NCBI RefSeq assembly: GCF_040655735.1
Contig: NZ_JBFAKK010000007.1
Coordinates: 62,001-126,000 of the forward strand
DNA from: Phytomonospora sp040655735
GTDB lineage: Bacteria > Actinomycetota > Actinomycetes > Mycobacteriales > Micromonosporaceae
Direction of reading: 5' to 3'
DNA: 64,000 nt
The translations under genes were made by a program, and so were the position numbers. The notes below the pieces were generated by a model. It was not told the DNA's origin. It ran no database searches and saw only the letters and a program-made list of their open reading frames with translations. Shown here piece by piece: positions 57,443-64,000 of the stretch. Within the stretch, counting starts at the first letter, position 1; each line of letters starts with the position of its first letter.

Positions 57443-58600
57443 ATGCGAAGCTGGCCCCTGACCGGCAGGGACGCCGACCTGGCCGGAATCCTCGACGCGC
57501 GACGTGATCCGGACTCCTGCGGCGTGATCGTCACCGGGCCCGCCGGCGTCGGCAAGACGCGCCTGGCGCGCGAGGCCGTCGACCGCCTCGCCCGCGCGGG
57601 TGCCAAGACGGCCTGGATCCTCGCGACCCGGGCCACCGCGCCGGTTCCCCTCGGCGCCGCCGCGCACCTTGCGCCGGCGGAGCTCGGCAAGCCCGGCGAT
57701 CTCGCCGCCGCCATCCTCGACTGGGCATATGCCGAAGGAGGCCGCGCGCGGGTCGTGCTCGGCGTCGACGACACCTCGCTCCTCGACGACGGCTCGGCCG
57801 CGCTCGTGTCCCACCTGGCCGCCGACGGACTCGCGTTCATCGTCGGCACCGGCCGCACACCGCAAACCCCGCCGCCCGAAGGGAACCAGCGCACGGCGAC
57901 GCTCTTAGCGCTCACCGAGGCGCACGTCGACCGCCTCATCGACCACGAACTCGGCCTCGAACCCGACGGCGCGACCCTCGACCCCGAAAGCCGCAACCGC
58001 CTGCGTACCAAGGCCGCCGGCAACCCGCTGGCGCTGCGCGAACTCCTCGCCGCGGGCCGCGCCACCGGCGACCTCGAACGCCGCTTCGGCGTCTGGCACT
58101 GGAACGGCGGCCTCGACACGCCCTCTGACGTCGCCGCACTGATCGCCGCCAACCTCGCGGGCCTGCCCGACCCCGTCCGAGCGGTCGTCGAACTCGTCTC
58201 CTGGGCAGAACCGCTGCCCCTGTCCATGCTCACCCGCCTGACCGACACCGCGGCCGTCACCGAGGCGAGCACCCGCGGCCTGATCACTTTGGAACGCAGA
58301 GGATCACGTCGTCGCCTGCGCCTGGCGCACCCGCTGCACGGCGAGTCGGTCCGAGCGCTGATGACCGCTTCTCGCATCGCCGACATCTGGCGCGACCTCG
58401 CCGTCGCCGCCCTCGCTTCACCGCTGCGGCGCCATGACGACAATCTCCGCGTCGCGATGTGGCAGGTCGACGGCGGGTACGTCACGCGCCCCGACGTGGT
58501 CCTGCGCGGCGCCGAGGACGCCGCCGATCGCGGTGACCTCGTCCTCGCCGACCGTCTCGCCGGCGCCGTTCTGCGAGGTGGAGACGCCGCAGCCGGTTAG
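57443..58600 (+). CDS. truncated LAL-type ATPase (LuxR-family N-terminus)
   Basis: 385 residues. SWPLTGRDADLAGILDARRD, Walker A GVIVTGPAGVGKTRLAREAV, Walker B RARVVLGVDDTSLLDDGSAA, and VDRLIDHELGLEPDGATLD then KAAGNPLALRELLAAG match the ATPase half of large LuxR (LAL) regulators. Such proteins are usually about 900 residues with a TPR array and a C-terminal LuxR HTH. Here the frame stops at DAAAG and nothing resembling the remainder follows before the next gene, so this is a truncated regulator that cannot bind DNA by itself. AAAGGCGG precedes the ATG; ATG 57395 is an alternative start. Confidence 0.75.
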   Translation: MRSWPLTGRDADLAGILDARRDPDSCGVIVTGPAGVGKTRLAREAVDRLARAGAKTAWILATRATAPVPLGAAAHLAPAELGKPGDLAAAILDWAYAEGGRARVVLGVDDTSLLDDGSAALVSHLAADGLAFIVGTGRTPQTPPPEGNQRTATLLALTEAHVDRLIDHELGLEPDGATLDPESRNRLRTKAAGNPLALRELLAAGRATGDLERRFGVWHWNGGLDTPSDVAALIAANLAGLPDPVRAVVELVSWAEPLPLSMLTRLTDTAAVTEASTRGLITLERRGSRRRLRLAHPLHGESVRALMTASRIADIWRDLAVAALASPLRRHDDNLRVAMWQVDGGYVTRPDVVLRGAEDAADRGDLVLADRLAGAVLRGGDAAAG

Positions 58601-58767
58601 CTCCGGTCGGTGTTCACGGAATTACTGCCGCCTAAAGGATCAAGCGACCCCGAAATTCCGCTAGCCTCGCCTTCGCCATGACGCCCCGTGGAGTTCGCAC
58701 CCCCGTGCCTCCGCGTTCAAGATCGGCACCGAACCTCACAGGGCACCCCCACCCCTTGGAGTCAGCA

Positions 58768-59604
58768 ATGAGCAACACCATCGGCCGCCGCGCGCTCATC
58801 GGTGGCGGCCTCGGCCTGGCCGCCGGAGCACTCGCCCTCACCGCCCCGGCATCGGCGTCGGCGTACACGACGCTGCGCGTCGCGACCTTCAACATCCACC
58901 ACGGCGCCGGCGCCGACAACATCCTCAACCTCGAACGGATCGCCGCGATCATCGAGGAACTGGACGTCGACGTCGTCGGCCTCCAGGAGGTCGACCGCCA
59001 CTGGAGCGAGCGCAGCGACTGGGCCGACCAGACCGCCCTGCTCGGCCGGATGCTGCGGATGCGCGCGATCTACGGCGCCAACCTCGACCTCGACCCGGTC
59101 ACCGAAGGCGAGCCGCGTCGCCAGTACGGAACCGCCATCCTCTCGCGCGGGCCGATCCTGCGCTGGAAGAACACCCTCCTGCCGAAGTACCCGGCCGGCG
59201 AGCAGCGCGGTCTGCTCCAGGCCACCATCGAGCACAACGGCGCGCGCTTCACCTTCGCCAACACCCACCTCCAGCACACCAGCGCGGCGGAGCGCGCCGA
59301 GCAGGCCGCGGCGATCATCCAGCTGCTCGGTGATGAGCGCACGTTGCTCACCGGCGACCTCAACGCCACCGCCGACAAGCCCGAGATCCAGATCCTCACC
59401 GACGTCTACGCCGACTCCTGGCCGGCCGTCGGGGAGGGCCCCGGCTACACCTACGACGCACTGAACCCCACCGCCCGCATCGACTTCGTGCTCGCCACGC
59501 CCGACGTCAAGCCGGTGTCGGCGAGGGTCGTCACCGAGCACGCCGAGGCCTCCGATCACCTCGCTGTAGTGGCCGAATACCGCATTCGCAAGGGAATCCA
59601 GTAG
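58768..59604 (+). CDS. secreted endonuclease/exonuclease/phosphatase family protein
   Basis: 278 residues. A Tat-like signal (GRRALIGGGLGLAAGALALT) with twin Arg ends near ASASA. The EEP fold follows: LRVATFNIHHGAG, VDVVGLQEVDRHWSERS (metal-binding Glu), YGTAILSRGPILRW, FANTHLQHTSAAERAEQAAA (His), LLTGDLNATADKPEI (Asp, Asn), ARIDFVLATPD and EASDHLAVVAEYRI (Asp-His). Could be a phosphodiesterase, sphingomyelinase-like enzyme or nuclease; export folded via Tat suits a metal enzyme. TTGGAG supports the ATG at 58768. Confidence 0.88.
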   Translation: MSNTIGRRALIGGGLGLAAGALALTAPASASAYTTLRVATFNIHHGAGADNILNLERIAAIIEELDVDVVGLQEVDRHWSERSDWADQTALLGRMLRMRAIYGANLDLDPVTEGEPRRQYGTAILSRGPILRWKNTLLPKYPAGEQRGLLQATIEHNGARFTFANTHLQHTSAAERAEQAAAIIQLLGDERTLLTGDLNATADKPEIQILTDVYADSWPAVGEGPGYTYDALNPTARIDFVLATPDVKPVSARVVTEHAEASDHLAVVAEYRIRKGIQ

Positions 59605-59693
59605 TACTCAGGGCGGCCCGGCGTCCTTCGCCGGGCCGCCCGAATGGTTAACGCTCATGACAACGGGGCACTCCATGCAAGAAGGAGGACCCC

Positions 59694-60257
59694 ATGTCAC
59701 CCACGCTGATCGTCATTCTCGTGCTCGTCGTCGTGGTCGCGTTGGCCGCAGGAGCTTGGTTCATGTTCCGCGGCAAGTCTCTCCGGCACCGTTTCGGGCC
59801 GGAGTACGACCGACTCGTCGGCGACAGCGGCAAGGCCGAGGCCGAACGCGAACTGCGCGAACGGATCCGCCGGCACGACGAGCTAGAGCTCAAGGACCTC
59901 ACCCCCGAGCAGCGCGAGCGCTACATCGGGCGCTGGCGCGCGCTCCAGATCCACTTCGTCGACCAGCCCGACGAGGCCGTTCGCGAGGCCGACGCTCTCA
60001 CCACCGCCCTCGCCGGCGAGATCGGCTACCCGACGGACAACGACGAAGAGCGGCTCGCCGTGCTCTCCGTCGACCACCCCCGGTCGATGGCCGACTACCG
60101 CGAGGCGCACGCCCTCAGCACCAGCCTCCACGACGGCGGCGAGGCCTCCACCGAGCAGCTGCGCCGCGCCATGGTGCATTACCGGGCGATCGTGACCCGG
60201 CTGCTCGGCAAGGAAGCCCAGATCGACGAGCCCACCCCGAGGAGTAGCAATGCGTAG
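59694..60257 (+). CDS. single-pass membrane protein, conserved actinobacterial family
   Basis: 187 residues. A membrane helix at ~5-25 (LIVILVLVVVVALAAGAWFM) leads into LRHRFGPEYDRLVGDSGKAE, then a charged coiled coil (ERELRERIRRHDELELKDLT). After that comes ERYIGRWRALQIHFVDQPDE, EADALTTALAGEIGYPT, RLAVLSVDHPRSMADYREAH and RRAMVHYRAIVTRLLG. This family is widespread in actinobacteria without known function. GAAGGAGG is a strong ribosome site. The last eight bases overlap the next gene, which carries a related C-terminal domain. Confidence 0.8.
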   Translation: MSPTLIVILVLVVVVALAAGAWFMFRGKSLRHRFGPEYDRLVGDSGKAEAERELRERIRRHDELELKDLTPEQRERYIGRWRALQIHFVDQPDEAVREADALTTALAGEIGYPTDNDEERLAVLSVDHPRSMADYREAHALSTSLHDGGEASTEQLRRAMVHYRAIVTRLLGKEAQIDEPTPRSSNA

Positions 60258-61284
60258 TGACACCCCTGACAACCGCCACATCGACGAACTGACGGACGAG
60301 GACGCCAAGGCCCGTGAGGGCGGTTCGACCTCGACCTCGTCGGGCGACCCGCGCAAGCCCGCCCCCAAGCCGGAGTTCTCCGGCGACAAGCCGAAGTCGA
60401 CCGAGACCGCCAACGCGCGGCTTGAGGTCCCGAAGCCTCCGGAGAAGAGGACCGACACGTCGCCTTCCGGCAAGACGGCTTCGGCGGACAAGAACGGACA
60501 GCACGCCGACGCCAAGTCGGGCGCCGTCTCGGACAAGGTCTCGGACACGAAGGCCGACGACTTCGGCAAGAAGTCCGATGGCCTGTCGGACAACAAGAGC
60601 GACGTCTCCGAGACCAGGACCGTGCCGGTCGCCAAGACCGACACGAGCTCGGACAAGAAGACCGGCGACGACTTCGGCACGAAGTCGGACGCCGCGCGCG
60701 ACAAGAAGGCCGACGACTTCGGCAGGACTTCCGCGCCGGCCTCGTCGGCTTCGTCGGACAAGACCGGCGACGACCTCGGCAAGAAGTCCGATGCCGCGCA
60801 CGACAAGAAGACCGAGGTGAAGTCCGGCGATCGGGCCGACTTCACGACCTCGAAGAACGAGCCCGAGGTGTTCGCCAGCACCCGCGTCGACGACGACGCC
60901 AAGAAGAAGCAGGCGAGCGACCCCGATCCCGTTCACACCCCCGATCCCATCCCCTCCACGCACTCCACCGAGTCCACGCACGCGACGGGCCGCGCCGAGG
61001 TCACCAAACCCGGCGGCGGAGACTCCCTGCTGGACAAGGGAACTCACGAGAGCCTGCACGAGCGCTGGCAGGCCATCCAGCTCCGCTTCATCGACGACCC
61101 GCGATCCTCGGCGACCGAGGCCGGCGCGCTCGTCGAGGAGTCGCTGGAGATGCTGCGCACCGCCCTCGACACCCGCAAGCGGGAACTCGACGGCTGGTCC
61201 GGCGAGAACTCGGCGGACACCGAGCGGCTTCGCACGGCCGTTCGCGACTACCGCGAGCTCTTCGACCACATCGTCGGACGCTGA
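60250..61284 (+). CDS. low-complexity Lys/Asp/Ser-rich protein with domain shared with its neighbour
   Basis: 344 residues. Residues ~20-260 are disordered and repetitive, with variants of DKKADDFGKKSD repeated at least four times (DDFGKKSDGLSDNKS; DDFGTKSDAARDKK; DDFGRTSAPASS; DDLGKKSDAAHDKK). The last ~85 residues (LHERWQAIQLRFIDDPRSSA, EAGALVEESLEMLRTALDTR, TERLRTAVRDYRELFDHIVG) mirror the RWRALQIHFVDQPDEAVREA to MVHYRAIVTRLLG region of the protein upstream. The pair therefore shares one domain, once membrane-anchored and once on a long flexible arm. No signal peptide. Confidence 0.78.
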   Translation: MRSDTPDNRHIDELTDEDAKAREGGSTSTSSGDPRKPAPKPEFSGDKPKSTETANARLEVPKPPEKRTDTSPSGKTASADKNGQHADAKSGAVSDKVSDTKADDFGKKSDGLSDNKSDVSETRTVPVAKTDTSSDKKTGDDFGTKSDAARDKKADDFGRTSAPASSASSDKTGDDLGKKSDAAHDKKTEVKSGDRADFTTSKNEPEVFASTRVDDDAKKKQASDPDPVHTPDPIPSTHSTESTHATGRAEVTKPGGGDSLLDKGTHESLHERWQAIQLRFIDDPRSSATEAGALVEESLEMLRTALDTRKRELDGWSGENSADTERLRTAVRDYRELFDHIVGR

Positions 61285-61330
61285 CGGCGACTGTGTCCCC
61301 GGACACCCGGGGAACCTTTGCGGCGAGCAG

Positions 61331-61373
61331 GGCCTCTTCTGCGGTGACACCCACCGTCACCGCAGAAGGGGCC
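61331..61373. terminator. hairpin after the membrane-protein pair
   Basis: CTTCTGCGGTGAC (61336-61348) and GTCACCGCAGAAG (61356-61368) form a perfect 13-pair stem, extended by GGCC/GGCC. The rest of the 316-base gap up to 61601 holds no gene; GGAGGG at 61585-61589 is the ribosome site of the next gene. Confidence 0.7.
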
Positions 61374-61600
61374 CGTCCTCATTGAGGGGCCGGACACACC
61401 AGACCGCTGACTCCAGCGAACCGGTGCGTTGCGTCTTGTTGCGCGAACACCCCACCATCCAGGCCTTACGTCGATGAGGAGCGCGTCTCGTCGTTGTGAT
61501 CACCGTCTTCGGTGTGGGAAGGTGCTGTCAGGGCGGCCAGGGGACGGCGGCCCGGCGGGGCGGCTCACGACTGAAGTTGTGACGGAGGGTGGTCGCGTTC

Positions 61601-63466
61601 ATGAGGATTCAGCCGAGGCAGCATCTACTCGAGATCTGGGAAGCGGTCGCCAGATCGTCGATTCGCGAGAAGCACGCCGACGAGCGCACATCCAGGGAGG
61701 GCGACTGGGTGTGGCACGGCGGAGACGCCGACGACTCGGTGTCCGACACGCAACAGCTGTTGTGCCTGATGTTCCCCGCAGCAGAGTTGCCCGCGTTCGG
61801 CTTGGCGACCCCTGACGAGACGATCGAACCGGTGGTGCGGGCTCTGAGCCCGCTCGGCACCGCCGTGCAGATCCCGCGCGTGCTCACCCGAGTCCTGATC
61901 TCCTTCCTTGAGCGCCACAGCGACAGCGAGGGCGATCCACGCTTCTCGGGTGGGGGCTGTTTCGCCAGCGAGACCCGCGAGGCTCCCACTCCCGGCCAGC
62001 GCGCCCTCGACGTGACCGAGTCCTTCGCGCTCTCCATCACGCTCACCTTGGCGGTCCTCACTTTCGCCCGGACCCTCCGGGAAGGATTGCGCAGCCGACT
62101 CGTCATGGCCGAGGTCGACAAACTCGAGGCGCTGGCGAACAAACGCCTCACGGCGGCCATGGTCGGTCTGCTGCGGAGTTTCACCGTCAACGCTTTCGAA
62201 GCGGACTCGCCCGAGGGCCAAATCCTGCTCGGCTCGCTGAACCAGGCGGACGTCGCCGATCGCAGGCTCGTCGCGGAACTGCGCCGCGAGCTGCGCGATG
62301 TCAACGCCGGCTTGCGTGACCTGACGATCGGTTCCGGTCGCGAGGCCGAACTCGAAGGCCAGACCACGTTGTTCGAGTGCGGGTGGTCATGGGGCGTCAT
62401 CGACGGTGCACCCGAGATCCTCCACGCCGAATCCGGCGGCGCCCAGCGCAAAGGGGTGGCGCTTGACGCGTCCTCCCTCTACTTCACCGCCGTCGCCCTC
62501 GACGGCATCGCCGACCTCTTCTCCACCCGGACCAGGGTCCTGGGCCTTCTCGACGCCGAGCAGCGGCGCCTGGCCGACTCGCTCCACCTGCGCTGGGAGA
62601 TGACCCGGCGCTACTGGGCGAAGCTGGCGACCTTCGGCGAAGGCCGGTGGCCGCTCGAAAGTATGCCCTGGAACACCACCGACGCCGTCCACTCCGACTA
62701 CTCCAGTCTCCTGGTGTCGGCGATCGTCACGCGCGACATGGTCGATCGACGGGTCTCCGACGAGAACCTGAGCCGTCTGGGGCGGGTGCTCACCGAACTG
62801 GCCAAACGCGGCCGGGTCATCGAGCGCGCCGAGGGCAACGACCGCGCGATTCTCCTGCACGCACCTGGTACGCGGGTCGGTCTGGACGGCGCCGACAAGG
62901 TGGGTGGTCCGGCGCTGTACCGGCAGGTCTCGGACTTCGCGGCCGTGCTGCTCAAGTGCATCGTGCGCGTCGCCGCCCCCATCGACGACGTCGGACTGCG
63001 CGCCGAGCTGCTGCGAACCCGCGATGGGGTCTGGGACCACCTGGTCAGGCGGCGCTTCACCGCGGGCCAGTACCGCCACCTGTGGGACGAGCCGTCCAAT
63101 GTGTACACCCAGCTCGGGGGGCGGCACGCCGACGGACCGTCCTGGCACCACACCCTCCGCGTCGTAGAGAGCCTTGTCGGTGCCGCCGAACTCGTTCGAG
63201 GCGATCCGCCCCGCAGCGATTTCATGATCCGCCAGGCGCAGCACTCACTGAGCGAGGCCGAGCATCTCTACGACCAGGAATTGCTCGACGGCGCTGCGGA
63301 GTGCGGCGTGCCGATTCGAGATCTGCTCATGATGGTGCAGACGAACCTGGCGCGGGCCAAGGCGATCCAGTACCGACGTCCGGCCAGCGCGATCGCCATC
63401 GTGCAGGAGGTGCTGAGGGACCTCGATCGGTTGGCCGCGGCTCGCCAAGACGCCAAGGGGGCGTAG
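61601..63466 (+). CDS. SCO2524-like family protein
   Basis: 621 residues. MRIQPRQHLLEIWEAVARSS, DDSVSDTQQLLCLMFPAAEL, VVRALSPLGTAVQIPRVLTR, FSGGGCFASE, RALDVTESFALSITLTLAVL, NKRLTAAMVGLLRSFTVNAF and RRELRDVNAGLRDLTIGSGR follow the order I recall for the SCO2524 family of Streptomyces. No catalytic motif is evident; the protein is largely helical. It is followed at once by the SCO2523-like P-loop gene, the partner expected from that conserved cluster. ATG 61601 was preferred to GTG 61589 for ribosome-site spacing. Confidence 0.82.
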   Translation: MRIQPRQHLLEIWEAVARSSIREKHADERTSREGDWVWHGGDADDSVSDTQQLLCLMFPAAELPAFGLATPDETIEPVVRALSPLGTAVQIPRVLTRVLISFLERHSDSEGDPRFSGGGCFASETREAPTPGQRALDVTESFALSITLTLAVLTFARTLREGLRSRLVMAEVDKLEALANKRLTAAMVGLLRSFTVNAFEADSPEGQILLGSLNQADVADRRLVAELRRELRDVNAGLRDLTIGSGREAELEGQTTLFECGWSWGVIDGAPEILHAESGGAQRKGVALDASSLYFTAVALDGIADLFSTRTRVLGLLDAEQRRLADSLHLRWEMTRRYWAKLATFGEGRWPLESMPWNTTDAVHSDYSSLLVSAIVTRDMVDRRVSDENLSRLGRVLTELAKRGRVIERAEGNDRAILLHAPGTRVGLDGADKVGGPALYRQVSDFAAVLLKCIVRVAAPIDDVGLRAELLRTRDGVWDHLVRRRFTAGQYRHLWDEPSNVYTQLGGRHADGPSWHHTLRVVESLVGAAELVRGDPPRSDFMIRQAQHSLSEAEHLYDQELLDGAAECGVPIRDLLMMVQTNLARAKAIQYRRPASAIAIVQEVLRDLDRLAAARQDAKGA

Positions 63467-63468
63467 GG

Positions 63469-64000
63469 GTGCTGGTCTTCGCCACCTCGGACAAGGGCGG
63501 TACCGGCCGATCGTTGACCAGCTGCAATATCGCCTACCGCAGTGCTCTCGAGGGCGCCAACGTCGCCTACCTGGACCTCGATCTCGGCCGGCCGACATCC
63601 GGTGCGATCTTCTCCATCGATGACGCCTCTCGTGGCACTGTACTCGGCGGGCTGCATCGTTACCTGCTGGGCGAGATCCCCGAGCCGGTCCGCCTTGAGG
63701 TCTGGAACCAGTCGGACCGCGACGGCCTGCGCGGTCGCCCGGACGGCGCCGGGCGTCTCACGCTTCTTCCGGGAGACGAGGGCGGTGCGGAGTTCGCCTG
63801 CGATGCGGAGGTCCTGCGGCGTTGCGCCACGCTGTTCGCCCGGCTGGAGGAAGAGTATGACGTGATCCTGATCGACTTGAGTGCGGGCCGCTCCCACGCG
63901 GTCGACATCGCATTGCGGGCAACCGCGGATCCCGCCCTCGCCAACGTCGTGTCGCGCTGGCTGGTGTTTCACCGCTGGACGCGGCAGCACATCTACGCTG
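63469..64000 (+). CDS. SCO2523-like variant P-loop protein, N-terminal part
   Basis: 177 codons to the window edge, starting at GTG 63469 two bases after the previous stop. MLVFATSDKGGTGRSLTSCN is a ParA/MinD-type deviant Walker A in which the usual GK(S/T) is GRS; the signature Lys in KGG is kept. ANVAYLDLDLGRPTSGAIFS (switch I), LTLLPGDEGGAEFACD, EEEYDVILIDLSAGRSHAVD (Walker B/switch II) and SRWLVFHRWTRQHIYA follow. The loss of the second lysine would weaken ATP hydrolysis or change nucleotide handling. This matches the SCO2523 variant P-loop family. The C-terminus and further cluster genes are beyond the window. Confidence 0.85.
   Translation, partial: MLVFATSDKGGTGRSLTSCNIAYRSALEGANVAYLDLDLGRPTSGAIFSIDDASRGTVLGGLHRYLLGEIPEPVRLEVWNQSDRDGLRGRPDGAGRLTLLPGDEGGAEFACDAEVLRRCATLFARLEEEYDVILIDLSAGRSHAVDIALRATADPALANVVSRWLVFHRWTRQHIYA

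Noticed and set aside
54728..57865. 1045-codon minus-strand open frame opposite the isoamylase
   Set aside because: Composition is Val/Gly/Ala/Arg-rich without any domain, and the plus strand encodes a clear GH13 enzyme with catalytic residues; it is a shadow.
1..64000. tRNA genes, insertion sequences and CRISPR arrays
   Set aside because: No CCA-ended cloverleaf, transposase frame, terminal inverted repeats with target duplications or regularly spaced repeats were seen by eye; a tRNAscan and IS search would settle it.

Overview
The window is high-GC DNA from an actinomycete. Supporting signs are the very high G+C, frequent GTG starts, many TANNNT -10 boxes placed 6-8 nt before a start codon (leaderless transcripts), DtxR/IdeR-type iron boxes, paired DUF397 and XRE/DUF5753 genes, a BldC/excisionase-like regulator next to a 33-residue basic ribosomal-type protein, and a pair resembling the SCO2523/SCO2524 families of Streptomyces. 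Nothing fixes the genus; a Glycomycetales or Micromonosporales relative is a guess. I saw no tRNA, rRNA, CRISPR array, insertion sequence or replication origin.

Layout. 0-10 kb holds small-molecule and stress genes: an SMI1/KNR4 fragment, two LysR-type proteins, two DoxX-like membrane proteins, a penicillin-binding-fold hydrolase, a subtilase remnant, an MFS exporter with TetR, a sugar-phosphate isomerase, another TetR and a DsbA-like thioredoxin. 10-15 kb contains DUF1801 and DUF998 genes, then a 34-bp perfect palindrome within a larger mirrored region, then a YciI gene coupled to an ECF sigma factor whose C-terminus is a degenerate tyrosine-recombinase domain, then a cytochrome P450. 15-18 kb has a peptidoglycan-binding secreted protein and a frameshifted P-loop ATPase/Ser-Thr kinase gene.

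17.9-24.8 kb is a heme-iron island. hmuT-hmuU-hmuV-hmuO-DUF2470 read leftward as an overlapping operon, and two HtaA-domain surface proteins read rightward; one has an LPLTG sorting signal. Two iron boxes lie between them. The logic is capture of heme at the wall, import, cleavage by heme oxygenase and use of the iron, all repressed by iron.

25-35 kb has a CGNR zinc-finger regulator, proline dehydrogenase, two further YciI/ECF42 pairs that share a promoter motif, another serine hydrolase, a MerR regulator, a GNAT enzyme and a tachylectin-like secreted propeller. 35-48 kb contains two WhiJ-like modules (XRE/DUF5753 plus DUF397, each divergent from a small gene), a membrane metalloprotease, a flavin monooxygenase/TetR pair with a clear operator, and an operon of HTH regulator, 33-aa ribosomal-type protein, epimerase and acyltransferase. 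48-61 kb has an FG-GAP propeller protein, a second flavin monooxygenase, an MBL hydrolase, a secreted isoamylase behind a TTGCAGGA palindrome, a truncated LAL-type ATPase, an EEP-fold secreted enzyme and a pair of related cell-envelope proteins. The right edge enters the SCO2524/SCO2523-like pair, whose P-loop has Arg in place of Lys.

The strongest novelty candidate is the sigma factor/recombinase fusion at 11669-13621 with the palindrome just upstream of its operon.
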